From Candidatus Aenigmatarchaeota archaeon (GTDB lineage Archaea > Aenigmatarchaeota > Aenigmatarchaeia > GW2011-AR5), in contig JACQNW010000118.1 in NCBI GenBank assembly GCA_016202845.1, positions 1-12,307 on the forward strand: a stretch of 12,307 nucleotides of DNA. The letters are read 5' to 3'. Position numbers and translations under genes: made by a program. Numbering within the stretch: position 1 is the stretch's first letter; the number at the start of each line of letters is the position of its first letter. The notes below the pieces were generated by a model. It saw nothing but the letters and a program-made list of their open reading frames with translations, was not told the origin of the DNA and searched no databases. Below, one piece after another: positions 5,793 to 11,535 of this stretch.

Positions 5793-6077
5793 CTAGCTAT
5801 CTGCAACATTAGAGATGTTATGACGGCCACGTTTCTGAAAATTCAAGCTCTTCAAAACCTTTTTCAGAAAGCATGCATAGTGCTCTTCTAAGGTGTTGTT
5901 AGGAAACTCTCCAGAGATGCCTATTAAGGATTTTTTCCCTGTTGGCCTGACCTTTCTTAGACATAAATGTTCCGGGTCTGAATAGTGATCTGCAACTAAT
6001 CGTCGAACATAACATGCCGTGTCCGCCACTGTTACTATTTCCCCGCCTTTTGCTTTCCCTGCCAATACCAGCGTCAT
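5793..6077 (-). CDS. Half-length proteasome-like Ntn-hydrolase protein
   Basis: A 94-residue product starting MTLVLAGKAKGGEIVTVADT. Removal of Met would expose Thr1, the catalytic nucleophile position of proteasome subunits. The pattern continues as in beta subunits: a G-E-I-V/V-A-D strand pair where a proteasome has VVLATD, then RKV-RPTGKKSLIGISGE, where proteasomes have the KLYKIDD...AGSVGDAQ stretch, then a long helix (NTLEEHYACFLKKVLKSL). It ends there, so only the first half of a ~200-residue fold is present. The ATG at 6077 is preferred over the TTG at 6083. A TATA-like TTTAAT lies ~27 bases upstream (leaderless). It may be a truncated relic or a genuine mini-protein. The match is by pattern only. 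Confidence 0.5.
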   Translation of the reverse strand: MTLVLAGKAKGGEIVTVADTACYVRRLVADHYSDPEHLCLRKVRPTGKKSLIGISGEFPNNTLEEHYACFLKKVLKSLNFQKRGRHNISNVADS

Positions 6078-6097
6078 ACCCAAAAAAATGTTTCATA

Positions 6098-6107
6098 AGC
6101 ATTAAAG
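6098..6107 (-). promoter_or_regulatory. TATA-like element of the Ntn-hydrolase-like gene
   Basis: GCTTTAATGC on the minus strand lies about 27 bases before the ATG at 6077, with no Shine-Dalgarno between. This supports the chosen start and a leaderless mRNA. Confidence 0.4.
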
Positions 6108-6127
6108 CGTAGTTAATTTACTATTGA

Positions 6128-6207
6128 GAACTTTGATTATATAACGTATAATTCGTCAAAGTTCACGATAAGGACTTTGTATAGAAATAATATGGTTCAA
6201 AGTCCTT
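6128..6207. repeat. Two tandem long-loop hairpins upstream of tRNA-Arg
   Basis: First: GAACTTTG (6128-6135) with its perfect complement CAAAGTTC (6157-6164), whose loop contains an inner ATTATA/TATAAT. Second: AAGGACTTTG (6170-6179) with CAAAGTCCTT (6198-6207). The arms of the two hairpins are related (GAACTTTG/GGACTTTG), so this may be a duplicated unit. The second loop covers the expected TATA position of the tRNA gene (about 6191). A role in controlling the tRNA or the divergent gene is only inferred. Confidence 0.6.
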
Positions 6208-6216
6208 GCAACATAT

Positions 6217-6473
6217 GCGGCCGTAGCTCAGTTTGGATAGAGCACTTGCCTCCTATTTGACATGGAGGTGAACAGAATACTAGTGTATTGACGCTTCGCG
6301 TCGGTCACTTCAGTATTATGATGACGTCGTGTCAAAAGAGATAATTGAAAAACAGTCTCTAAAGCAAGGGGTCGCGCGTTCGAAACCAACCCCTTTGGAA
6401 AGGAAGGTGAACTCCAATAAACCGGAGGCTTCACAATATTTAGTTGGGATTGGCGATATTCGCGCCGGCCGCG
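6217..6473 (+). tRNA. tRNA-Arg(CCT) with two introns
   Basis: The mature tRNA is 75 nt after removing two introns. The acceptor GCGGCCG pairs with CGGCCGC (6466-6472), with discriminator G and no encoded CCA. The D-arm is GCTC/GAGC, and the anticodon stem is CTTGC (6245-6249) with GCAAG (6364-6368). The loop CT-CCT-A has anticodon CCT at 6252-6254, which reads AGG. Intron 1 (6256-6362, 107 nt) is at the canonical 37/38 site. It opens with TTTGACA pairing to TGTCAAA and contains the dispersed GACGC hairpin. The T-stem GCGCG/CGCGC is split by intron 2 (6385-6459, about 75 nt) inside the T-loop, TTCGAA|T, site 59/60. G15 and C48 are compatible. The exact boundaries of intron 2 could shift by a base. 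Confidence 0.9.
6290..6306 (+). repeat. Dispersed GACGC palindrome, copy 3 (inside tRNA-Arg intron 1)
   Basis: GACGC-TTC-GCGTC followed by GGTC and preceded by ATT. The 5-bp stem sits in the apical part of the intron fold, flanked by AATACT (6276-6281) and AGTATT (6312-6317). Confidence 0.72.
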
Positions 6474-6487
6474 CATTTTCTTTTTTA
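6474..6487 (+). terminator. Oligo-T terminator of tRNA-Arg
   Basis: CATTTTCTTTTTTA directly follows the discriminator base, typical for archaeal tRNA genes. Confidence 0.5.
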
Positions 6488-6517
6488 CAAAATAAAACAC
6501 AATTTCCAGATATTAAA

Positions 6518-6528
6518 CTATATATTGC
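6518..6528 (+). promoter_or_regulatory. TATA box of the exported glycoprotein pair
   Basis: ACTATATATTG is centred about 26 bases before the ATG at 6549, so the message is probably leaderless. Confidence 0.55.
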
Positions 6529-6548
6529 AGTTTTGCCAATTATAAACC

Positions 6549-7874
6549 ATGAGAATCTGGCAGCTTTTAATCATTGCAATGATCTTTGCTTCGCCGGCTT
6601 TTGCGGGCAATTTTCTCAATGTAACAGGGACTTCGCTGGCGCCGCCATACATAAATTCAAGGACGCCTACGGCAATGCTCAACCTGAGCCTGAACGTGAC
6701 AGACCCTTCAGGAAGCATTGTTAACATAACATCCATTAATATTACATTTTACACAAGCAGCGGGACGCCCCTGAACCTCACAAATATTTCTTCTGTTGAT
6801 GTCAGAAACTCAACACTTATCTTTGGGTCTAACAACTCTATTAACATCACAGTTAACAATGTTACTGTATCGTTTCCAAATGGCATAGTTGTTAACGGGA
6901 CGCAGAACCGCACGGTTTGGATTTTTGTCAATGTCTCAAGTTCTGCAACGCTCGCGCTTAATTTTTCAATAAATATCACGTCAAATTACAGCATTTATAC
7001 AGCGGATGCGAGCGACAATTTCACAGTGTTCGGCGGCTCTTCCCAGTCGCAGGGCTCTCAGGTTCAGGACCTGCATGCCAATATTTCTGTGAGCCCCAGG
7101 TTGGTTGATACTAATGTCACAAACCAGACATTCATAATAAACATAACCCCGCTGGGAAGGGATGTGATAAAGAACATAACTATAACACTCCCTGTAGGAT
7201 ATAATATAACAAACATAACATCTGTCAAGCAGGACGGCTCTGAGCTTGCATACGCTGCCGGGCCAACTGTTGTTTTTTCCTTCAGGGACAATATAGCGCA
7301 GGTGAACAAGACAGGGTCAAACCTGTTCTCATCTTCGGGACACATAATAATTAACATGACCGCCAATACAAACGGCACTGCAATTTCCAGCAGTGAATTT
7401 GCTGTCAGGTTTCTGGGTGCCAACCTTACAGGCGTCGCCCCAGATGTCCTGAATAACAATACAAACGTGACTACTGCTTCATTAATATCCGTGTACAGCA
7501 CGCAAGTCTCCAAAGGCGCTGCTGTTGTCAACGGAACAGATTATTGGGAATTTAACATAACTATAAACATATCACAGACGGTCACCGGAATGCTCCAATT
7601 TAAAATGACCAATTGGTCCGGCTCTAACGGCATAAATCTTGCCCTCACAAACGGAACTGATTTTTATGCATCGCTAAGAAACCAGTCTGTTTCAAACAAT
7701 TCTACGGTATTTAATGCCATGAATGATTACAACATCACACAGGGCATACAGTACACAAATGCCGGCCCAAATAATTTAATCACGGTTTTCTTGCGGATGG
7801 TTATTCCTGTAGGAACTTCTATATCGAATTCATGGCAGTCTACATTTAACATGCTTCTCAGGGCTACGCCGTAG
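6549..7874 (+). CDS. Exported, sequon-saturated surface protein
   Basis: A 441-residue protein with a Sec signal peptide (MRIWQLLIIAMIFASPAFA, cleavage likely after residue 19). It has about 40 N-X-S/T sequons by hand count, roughly one per 11 residues. The mature part is strand-rich, Ser/Thr/Asn-rich and cysteine-free, as in extracellular Ig-like or S-layer-type archaeal proteins (repeated patterns such as NITSINITFY and NITITLPVGYNITNIT). No C-terminal membrane helix is seen; it ends in FNMLLRATP. It may therefore be released or be held by a partner, perhaps the membrane-anchored protein encoded 14 bases downstream. Start supported by the leaderless TATA position and the signal peptide. A specific family is not recognised. 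Confidence 0.75.
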   Translation: MRIWQLLIIAMIFASPAFAGNFLNVTGTSLAPPYINSRTPTAMLNLSLNVTDPSGSIVNITSINITFYTSSGTPLNLTNISSVDVRNSTLIFGSNNSINITVNNVTVSFPNGIVVNGTQNRTVWIFVNVSSSATLALNFSINITSNYSIYTADASDNFTVFGGSSQSQGSQVQDLHANISVSPRLVDTNVTNQTFIINITPLGRDVIKNITITLPVGYNITNITSVKQDGSELAYAAGPTVVFSFRDNIAQVNKTGSNLFSSSGHIIINMTANTNGTAISSSEFAVRFLGANLTGVAPDVLNNNTNVTTASLISVYSTQVSKGAAVVNGTDYWEFNITINISQTVTGMLQFKMTNWSGSNGINLALTNGTDFYASLRNQSVSNNSTVFNAMNDYNITQGIQYTNAGPNNLITVFLRMVIPVGTSISNSWQSTFNMLLRATP

Positions 7875-7888
7875 CTGAAAGTGATCTT

Positions 7889-9073
7889 ATGCTTAGGAAA
7901 GTATTGCTGATGTGCATAATTTTATCAGGCTTGGCCTTTGCTGAAACCAATGGAACCCTGAACTTTTCTGTTGCAAATAATTCCATAACTACAGGGCTTT
8001 TCGGCTACACGGTGAGCTTCTGCAGTGCGAATACTGATTGTTTTCAATACAAGTGTTTTCTGGATTTTGACGGAAAAAGCGAGGGCTCTTCAGCCGGTTG
8101 GTGCAATGAGACTTCGGTAACAAACTGCTATGCTAATGTATCCTCAACAAGCGGAACGAGCAAGGTCTACACGACAGGTTCAAAAGTTTGCGACAGTTCC
8201 ACAAGCTACAGGACCTGCAGCAGCGGAGCCTGGGGCAGTTCTACATCCTGCAGCAGCAACCAGACATGCAGCAGCGGAACTTGCGCTTCTGCTGCAACAA
8301 GCAGCAGCAGCGGTGGCGGAGGAAGCGGGTCTTCTTCCAGCAACACCACAGCGAATACGACGAAAACACCTGCAATTTCAATAATTTTTATTCCAGAAAC
8401 ATTCAACATAACACAGGGAAATACCACAACAAAAAATATAATGGTTAAAAATACAGGCGATCTGAAACTTTCAAACATCACTTTGACAATAACGGGCTTG
8501 GACGACTGGGTCACAATTGTACCAGAGAATGTCAGTGTGCTGGATAAGAATATTACACAAACTTTCATAGTTGCTATAAAAATCCCGTCAAAAGCTGATG
8601 TAAATATTTACAAGGCTACTGCAACCGTTGCAACAAACTATTCAGCCGCTGCAGACACCGAAAGTTTTTTTATAAATGTTTTGCCAAGCGAAGAAACAAT
8701 TGAAAACGATATTGTTCCAAGGTTCAATGAATATTCATCACAGCTTGAAAAATACAAAAATAATCTGACAGAGTTTGAAAAGCAGGGCATTGACACAGGC
8801 AAGATTGCCGCACTGGTTAACAATGCAGAAGACAGGCTTAGCAAGGCAGACATGGAGATTCAGGCGGGCAATTATTTCGCGGCAAAAATTTTGTTAGACG
8901 AAGCCGAAAGCCTGCTTAATGCGACTGCAGTCGAGATTTTAGAGGCCAAAAAGCCGTTGAATTTGCTGCTGATCATAATTGCAGTTGTTGTGATAGGAGT
9001 TGCCGCTCTCGTAGGCTACATGCTTTATCCTTCAAAGCCTAAAGAAGAAAGGTCGTTAAAATTCAAGGCTTGA
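7889..9073 (+). CDS. Membrane-anchored surface protein with Cys-rich and NEW3-like domains
   Basis: 394 residues. Domain order: signal peptide (1-18, ending LAFA); Cys-rich region with ten cysteines (45-132), including CSSGAWGSSTSCSSNQTC; Ser/Gly linker (133-158); a beta domain (about 162-265) with the pattern ITQGNTTTKNIMVKNTGD and ITGLDDWVTIVPENVS, typical of NEW3/APHP-type Ig-like domains; a helical, coiled-coil-like stalk (270-352); one transmembrane helix (357-380); and a short basic cytoplasmic tail. It is thus an extracellular protein on a stalk with a C-terminal anchor. Fourteen bases separate it from the upstream exported gene, so the two are probably cotranscribed and may act together on the surface. 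The 3' end overlaps the convergent regulator by 11 bases. Ligand and role are unknown. Confidence 0.78.
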   Translation: MLRKVLLMCIILSGLAFAETNGTLNFSVANNSITTGLFGYTVSFCSANTDCFQYKCFLDFDGKSEGSSAGWCNETSVTNCYANVSSTSGTSKVYTTGSKVCDSSTSYRTCSSGAWGSSTSCSSNQTCSSGTCASAATSSSSGGGGSGSSSSNTTANTTKTPAISIIFIPETFNITQGNTTTKNIMVKNTGDLKLSNITLTITGLDDWVTIVPENVSVLDKNITQTFIVAIKIPSKADVNIYKATATVATNYSAAADTESFFINVLPSEETIENDIVPRFNEYSSQLEKYKNNLTEFEKQGIDTGKIAALVNNAEDRLSKADMEIQAGNYFAAKILLDEAESLLNATAVEILEAKKPLNLLLIIIAVVVIGVAALVGYMLYPSKPKEERSLKFKA

Positions 9074-9440
9074 TTTCTTCCTGCACTTCGCCAGGTTTTT
9101 GTTGTTCTGTTTCTATTAATATTGCCGCAGCCATTTTACATATGCTATCAAGTTCTGAAAACATAGCTTCTTTCGTTATCGCTTTTCCTGTCATCTTGCC
9201 GCAGAGGTTTTTTATTTCCTTGTGAACAGACTCATGCTTCATAAGAGCTTCGTTAAATCCTCTAAGCTGACGCACATACTGGGAGATGGCAGGCTGACTG
9301 ACACCCAACCAGTCTGCAACTGCAATTTGGTTCATTTTGTTTTCAAGAATCAATTCTTTTGCAATAAAAGCCCTCAGCGACGGAAGAACATCCTGCGCCA
9401 TTATTTCGCACATAAGCTTGTTTTTGTATTTTTCGCCCAT
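9063..9440 (-). CDS. Archaeal helix-turn-helix regulator (COG2522-like)
   Basis: A 125-residue protein matching the archaeal family of predicted regulators that pair VLPSLRAFIAKELI with an HTH. The N-terminal CEIMAQDVLPSLRAFIAKEL is followed by the helix-turn-helix MNQIAVADWLGVSQPAISQY (about 36-55), where GVSQPAISQY is the recognition helix, and then RQLRG. The C-terminal half is helical, with Cys-containing EIKNLCGK and LDSICKMAAA segments. ATG at 9440 is preferred to the TTG at 9455. The gene converges with the surface-protein gene, overlapping its last 11 bases. It lies 48 bases beyond the end of the coiled-coil regulator gene on the same strand and could be cotranscribed with it. Family members are presumed transcription regulators with unknown targets. 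Confidence 0.8.
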   Translation of the reverse strand: MGEKYKNKLMCEIMAQDVLPSLRAFIAKELILENKMNQIAVADWLGVSQPAISQYVRQLRGFNEALMKHESVHKEIKNLCGKMTGKAITKEAMFSELDSICKMAAAILIETEQQKPGEVQEEIKP

Positions 9441-9488
9441 TAATATCGCCAACAACTATTTTCGCTTGCATCCAGCAGCGTAATTCAC

Positions 9489-10073
9489 TTATTTTGATCT
9501 TTTTAATACTATTAAGACTTTATTGCCGGAATTTTTTACATCAACAAGATTCTTTTTTTGAAGCTTTGACGCCCAAACTTCAACCTGTGCTTTATGGACC
9601 CTGAGCTTATGCGCAAGTTCGTCGCTGCTGACAGATCCATTTTTTAGCATATAAATTATATCCTCTTCCTTCATTGTTTTCGGACTCTTGAAACCAGGAA
9701 CACCATTTACGATAGCGCTGTTTTGTTCACTGTCGTGATCGTCTTCTACGGCTTCTATTATGCTTTCTGCAGCCACTTCTCGTATAAGATCAACATTTTC
9801 CTTTATCTTGTCCCTGATTGGGTTGAGTGGACTTTCTAAGAGCTTAGACATACTTCGCATGCCGGTTTCCCTTTTGCTTATTTCCATCATTTTTTCCTTT
9901 GTTTTTCCAAGGGTTTCATAGTTCTTCTTCAAAGATTCATTCTGATTCTGCATTTTTTTCACGACTTCTGTTATAGTTCCAAAAGAATCCTGCAGCATTT
10001 TAACTGTAGATTCCATCCGCTTTATTTTCTTGTCTAATTTGTCAATTTTGCCATTTGTAGTCTCAAACATCAT
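9489..10073 (-). CDS. Coiled-coil plus winged-helix protein, unknown role
   Basis: 194 residues. The N-terminal ~75 residues form a strongly predicted coiled coil (KIDKLDKKIKRMESTVKMLQ... and so on), followed by a helical middle (80-110) and an acidic linker (EDDHDSEQ). The C-terminal winged-helix-like domain (about 134-190) has EEDIIYMLKNGSVSSDELAH, then HKAQVEVWASKLQKKNLVDV and a strand (NKVLIVLK), a layout seen in archaeal regulators and segregation-type proteins. No membrane segment. Start: the first of two adjacent ATGs, with GAGG 7 bases upstream. A copy of the dispersed palindrome lies 26-40 bases upstream in the leader, downstream of a TATA-like ATTAAAT. DNA binding is inferred from fold only. 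Confidence 0.65.
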   Translation of the reverse strand: MMFETTNGKIDKLDKKIKRMESTVKMLQDSFGTITEVVKKMQNQNESLKKNYETLGKTKEKMMEISKRETGMRSMSKLLESPLNPIRDKIKENVDLIREVAAESIIEAVEDDHDSEQNSAIVNGVPGFKSPKTMKEEDIIYMLKNGSVSSDELAHKLRVHKAQVEVWASKLQKKNLVDVKNSGNKVLIVLKRSK

Positions 10074-10096
10074 CTAATAGCCTCGACGTGTGTGCT

Positions 10097-10116
10097 TTGA
10101 CGCCAATGGCGTCGGT
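10097..10116 (+). repeat. Dispersed GACGCC palindrome, copy 4 (leader of the coiled-coil gene)
   Basis: TTGACGCC-AAT-GGCGTCGGT. It falls between the putative promoter and the start codon of the minus-strand gene (start 10073), so it would form a hairpin in the mRNA leader or act as a protein-binding palindrome. Confidence 0.72.
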
Positions 10117-10194
10117 ACATCTTTCGTCATTTAATCTTTCACTTTTTTCTTCAGACCTTCTTTATTACACGCTTTAATTATTTAACGCTCATTC

Positions 10195-10202
10195 CATTAT
10201 AA
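10195..10202 (+). promoter_or_regulatory. TATA box of tRNA-Ser(CGA)
   Basis: ATTATAAT is centred about 22-25 bases before the first base of the tRNA. Confidence 0.45.
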
Positions 10203-10219
10203 TCATGATGGAAAATTAA

Positions 10220-10414
10220 GCCGGCGTCGCATAAAGAGCCCTTTCTTTTCTGTAGAAAAGAAACCCCTCGGGGAAAGAAAAGACTTTGGGTTCGTGAATC
10301 CTGGCATTGCGGCGGTCTCGAACAGACCTTTTCGCTGTACAAAAATGTTGGTGAAAAAGACAACAGATAACCGCTGTCCGCAAGGACTTACAGGTTCAAA
10401 TCCTGTCGCCGGCG
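10220..10414 (+). tRNA. tRNA-Ser(CGA) with two introns
   Basis: A class II tRNA whose mature length is 84 nt. The acceptor GCCGGCG pairs with CGCCGGC (10407-10413), with discriminator G and no CCA. The anticodon stem is GCGGT (10312-10316) with ACCGC (10370-10374); loop CT-CGA-A-A, anticodon 10319-10321. The long variable arm is TGTCCGCAAGGACTT (GTCC/GGAC stem). The T-arm is ACAGG-TTCAAAT-CCTGT. Intron 1 (10235-10299, 65 nt) splits the D-loop around 15/16 and contains a TTTCTTTTC-TGTA-GAAAAGAAA hairpin and a CCCC/GGGG mini-stem. Intron 2 (10323-10368, 46 nt) is at 37/38. A15 and T48 are compatible. The D-loop splice sites are uncertain by a base or two, but the mature length equals that of the neighbouring tRNA-Ser. 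Confidence 0.88.
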
Positions 10415-10431
10415 CTCTTTTCCTTTTTAAA
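10415..10431 (+). terminator. Oligo-T terminator of tRNA-Ser(CGA)
   Basis: CTCTTTTCCTTTTTAAA follows the discriminator base directly. Confidence 0.45.
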
Positions 10432-10488
10432 AACTTCTTCTACATTAACTTCTGATGAATAGACGACTAAGGTCATCGGTTCGTTAAA

Positions 10489-10660
10489 GCCGGCGTCGCA
10501 TAAAGATGCAGGGTAAAAAGATTTGACGCTACGCGTCGGTTCACGCCTTGTATTGTGAATCCTGGCATTGCGCTAGCCTTGAGAGCTAGTGTCCTTCGGG
10601 ACATGCAGGTAATTTGCAAGCTGCGGCTTGCTGATCTGAATTCAAATCCTGCCGCCGGCG
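10489..10660 (+). tRNA. tRNA-Ser(TGA) with two introns
   Basis: A class II tRNA whose mature length is 84 nt, a paralogue of the preceding tRNA-Ser. The acceptor GCCGGCG pairs with CGCCGGC (10653-10659), with discriminator G. The anticodon stem is CTAGC/GCTAG with loop CT-TGA-GA (anticodon 10580-10582), and it has no anticodon-loop intron. The variable arm is GTCC-TTCG-GGAC. Intron 1 (10504-10560, 57 nt) is at the same D-loop site as in tRNA-Ser(CGA), shares its ends (AGA...GTGAAT), and carries the dispersed GACGC palindrome. Intron 2 (10610-10640, 31 nt) lies between T-stem GCAGG and T-loop TTCAAAT (about 53/54) and folds as GCAAGC-TGCG-GCTTGC. The T at both intron 2 borders leaves one base of ambiguity. 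Confidence 0.88.
10523..10542 (+). repeat. Dispersed GACGC palindrome, copy 5 (inside tRNA-Ser(TGA) intron 1)
   Basis: TTGACGC-TAC-GCGTCGGTTC. The tRNA-Ser(CGA) intron at the same site lacks it, so it appears to have been gained, or lost, after the two genes diverged. Confidence 0.75.
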
Positions 10661-10667
10661 CTTATAA

Positions 10668-10677
10668 TTATTTATAC
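10668..10677 (+). promoter_or_regulatory. TATA box of the 10699 gene
   Basis: ATTTATACTT lies about 26 bases before the ATG at 10699 and immediately after the tRNA-Ser(TGA) gene; a leaderless mRNA is likely. Confidence 0.5.
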
Positions 10678-10698
10678 TTTTCTGCTATCTGATTTATC

Positions 10699-11352
10699 AT
10701 GGGACTTCCTTATTCATCAAGGCTGACGAGAGATTTTGATGGCTCGAATTTGCCAAGAATTGTTGTAAATACTGGAGTGTATTCTGCCAGAAGAATTTGG
10801 TTTTATGAACTGCATGGCAGAAGACCTGTTGAAGATTATGAATGGGCATATAGAGGCGTTACTCCTAACGATTTGCTTCGTGAAGCTGCAAGAAAAACAC
10901 CATTTAGAACGATGGGCGCTTTAATTGTTTTTCCTCACATGGTTGCAGATGTTTTGTGGTCAGGAAGGGGGAGGGAAACAAACGAGCACAGAAAATATTA
11001 TACGACAGGCGGACCAAACTACATGCTTCTTTCTGAAGCAGCAGAAACTGTTGAATTAGAACATGAATTTGAAAAGAAACATGGCATTGTAGGCTGCCCT
11101 GCAGAAGCTGTAGTTTACGCAGCAGAGGCAAAACTATGGAGCAATGCTGTTTCTATTCCAGCTTACCTAGAATCCGGATCAGAAGGTTCTGATTTCGATG
11201 TTTCGCTTTTGCATCTCCTGCAAGGAATTAGTGTTGTGAATCCGTCAAAGCTTGAAGAATTTTGGGCTTCGGCAGAACAGCAAGCGCATGTTTTCAATCC
11301 TAATGGGGAATTAAAACGTGTATTTGGCGACAAGGCCGTTTTTATTGACTAA
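10699..11352 (+). CDS. Hypothetical protein (217 aa), orphan
   Basis: Not recognised. The product is soluble-looking, with no signal peptide or membrane segment and only one cysteine (GIVGCPAEA). Visible stretches include YSARRIWFYELHGRRPVEDY near residues 28-47, AALIVFPHMVADVLW-like hydrophobic and His-containing residues near 75-87, and HRKYYTTGGPNYM (about 97-109) followed by helical, Glu-rich and Ala-rich segments. The His and Tyr-rich patches could be an active or binding site, but no known motif fits. Start: ATG with a TATA box ~26 bases upstream, consistent with leaderless expression. It lies alone between a tRNA and a palindromic region and is transcribed independently. Codon use looks like that of its neighbours, with no sign of recent transfer. 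Confidence 0.6.
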   Translation: MGLPYSSRLTRDFDGSNLPRIVVNTGVYSARRIWFYELHGRRPVEDYEWAYRGVTPNDLLREAARKTPFRTMGALIVFPHMVADVLWSGRGRETNEHRKYYTTGGPNYMLLSEAAETVELEHEFEKKHGIVGCPAEAVVYAAEAKLWSNAVSIPAYLESGSEGSDFDVSLLHLLQGISVVNPSKLEEFWASAEQQAHVFNPNGELKRVFGDKAVFID

Positions 11353-11375
11353 CCACAAATCAATTACGCAATTCT

Positions 11376-11427
11376 CTAAAAACACGCATGTAATGCATTA
11401 CGGAGGTGTTTTTGGCGTGATTTTTAG
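11376..11427. repeat. Nested palindromes with two mutually exclusive pairings
   Basis: CTAAAAACACGC (11376-11387) can pair with GCGTGATTTTTAG (11415-11427, one bulged A). Its AAAAACAC part can pair instead with GTGTTTTT (11406-11413). Between them is a perfect 12-bp palindrome GTAATGCATTAC (11390-11401). It lies after the 10699 gene and before the TATA box of the next gene. It may be a terminator for the upstream gene or an operator for the downstream one. Confidence 0.55.
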
Positions 11428-11436
11428 GAACAAAAA

Positions 11437-11445
11437 TCTTTATTA
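11437..11445 (+). promoter_or_regulatory. TATA box of the CmpX/MscS-like gene
   Basis: TCTTTATTAA at about 11437-11445 would place transcription start near 11465-11470 and give a leader of about 65-70 bases, long compared with the leaderless genes in the window. Confidence 0.4.
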
Positions 11446-11484
11446 ACCACCTTTCCCAAATACGTTTAACAAAGCAGGCTCGAA

Positions 11485-11530
11485 ACCCCTAAAGCAAATA
11501 AAAAATGGGGTGAGAAAAGCCGCGGAGGAG
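11485..11530 (+). promoter_or_regulatory. Leader hairpin and Shine-Dalgarno of the CmpX/MscS-like gene
   Basis: ACCCC (11485-11489) can pair with GGGGT (11507-11511) around an A-rich 17-base loop. The strong Shine-Dalgarno GGAGGAG (11524-11530) follows, 5 bases before the ATG. An out-of-frame ATG at 11531 opens only a 7-codon frame. Confidence 0.4.
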
Positions 11531-11535
11531 ATGAA

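Noticed and set aside
5899..6102. Second minus-strand frame overlapping the Ntn-hydrolase-like gene
   Set aside because: Composition rich in Arg, Cys and Ser without a fold pattern; the other frame shows a proteasome-like pattern and better start signals.
6228..6724. Open frames across the tRNA-Arg gene and into the glycoprotein (both strands)
   Set aside because: They run through tRNA exons and introns and a signal-peptide gene; no homing-endonuclease motif in the introns.
7064..7531. Long minus-strand frame inside the exported protein
   Set aside because: Mirror of an Asn/Thr/Ile-rich coding region; hydrophobic low-complexity translation.
8270..8345. AGC-rich tract as a possible tandem repeat
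   Set aside because: It is codon repetition encoding a Ser/Gly linker, with no regular unit long enough to be a separate element.
8130..8568. Several overlapping frames in the Ser/Cys-rich segment
   Set aside because: Produced by the AGC/GGA-rich linker; Gln-rich or Leu-rich translations are typical frame shadows.
10178..10363. Minus-strand frame over tRNA-Ser(CGA)
   Set aside because: Antisense of a tRNA gene and its introns.
10220..10660. tRNA-Leu, or split/permuted tRNA halves
   Set aside because: Anticodon stems and loops give CGA and TGA; the 5' and 3' parts are in order and close, and ordinary introns give two 84-nt class II tRNAs.
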